Source: Candidatus Pelagibacterales bacterium (GTDB lineage: Bacteria > Pseudomonadota > Alphaproteobacteria > Rickettsiales > UBA1997). From it: a DNA stretch of 6,444 nt. A model generated the notes under the pieces. The model saw nothing but the letters and a program-made list of their open reading frames with translations, was not told the origin of the DNA and ran no database searches. The position numbers and the translations under genes were made by a program. This document shows positions 6,334 through 6,444 of this stretch, in pieces. The first letter of the stretch is position 1. Each line of letters opens with the position of its first letter. The stretch lies in NCBI GenBank assembly GCA_016882165.1, contig VHBV01000076.1:1-6444 (forward strand). The letters run 5' to 3'.

Positions 6334-6416
6334 AAGTTTTGTGGGATTTCTATTAATTAGATTTAGTTATTTTTTCGATATAGCGCTTTCATTATCAACA
6401 GTGCTCTTTCTTTTTT

Positions 6417-6425
6417 TGATATAAT
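6417..6425 (+). promoter_or_regulatory. Candidate extended -10 element on the plus strand
   Basis: The plus strand reads TGATATAAT, an exact extended -10 (TGN-TATAAT). A divergent gene beyond the window edge could start from it; an ATG at 6438 follows too closely to judge. The -35 region (AACAGT at 6397-6402) does not match consensus. About one such match is expected by chance in AT-rich DNA of this length, so the support is weak. The rest of 6334-6444 holds no supported gene, and I found no convincing promoter for the minus-strand lipoprotein genes in it. Confidence 0.2.
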
Positions 6426-6444
6426 AGAAACAGAACAATGTTTT

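Overview
The window is AT-rich and encoded entirely on the minus strand as far as can be seen: one tRNA and seven protein genes. The NAD kinase has the form seen in Alphaproteobacteria (SPFRPRNWRG near the C-terminus). The HAD hydrolase carries the DxWG motif I of a class IIA subfamily known mainly from Alphaproteobacteria. The low GC, poor Shine-Dalgarno signals and a GTCATTGCGAGC-type palindrome remnant suggest a host-associated or streamlined alphaproteobacterium, perhaps Rickettsiales or a relative. That placement is inference, not proof.

Layout, in the direction of transcription (high to low coordinates). Positions 6334-6444 are a leader with no gene that I can support. Next come three tightly packed genes for exported proteins: a 53-residue lipoprotein (6172-6333, not previously obvious because it is so short), an LPP20-like protein (5208-6200, overlapping it by 29 nt) and a lipoprotein with a CsgG-like domain and a FlgT-C-like domain (4152-5198, 9 nt further on). 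A 142-nt gap with a weak inverted repeat follows, then the HAD-IIA hydrolase (3146-4009). A long imperfect hairpin (3070-3142) starts 3 nt after the hydrolase stop. The next block is a membrane-anchored parvulin-type prolyl isomerase (1938-3038), the 23S rRNA 2'-O-methyltransferase RlmB (1139-1957, overlapping by 20 nt) and NAD kinase (345-1133, 5 nt away). Downstream are a palindromic-repeat remnant, a terminator-like hairpin and tRNA-Ile(GAT) (48-124).

Two gene sets look co-transcribed. The first, of three lipoprotein-like products, probably builds or stabilises something at the outer membrane; its domain types resemble the Vibrio FlgO/FlgP/FlgT flagellar accessory proteins, but no flagellar gene is visible here. 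The second is a housekeeping set: envelope protein folding, ribosome modification and NADP supply. The most interesting items are the unrecognised lipoprotein cluster with its tiny first member, and the concentric palindrome between the hydrolase and isomerase genes. I see no mobile element, CRISPR array, defence system or clearly novel pathway.
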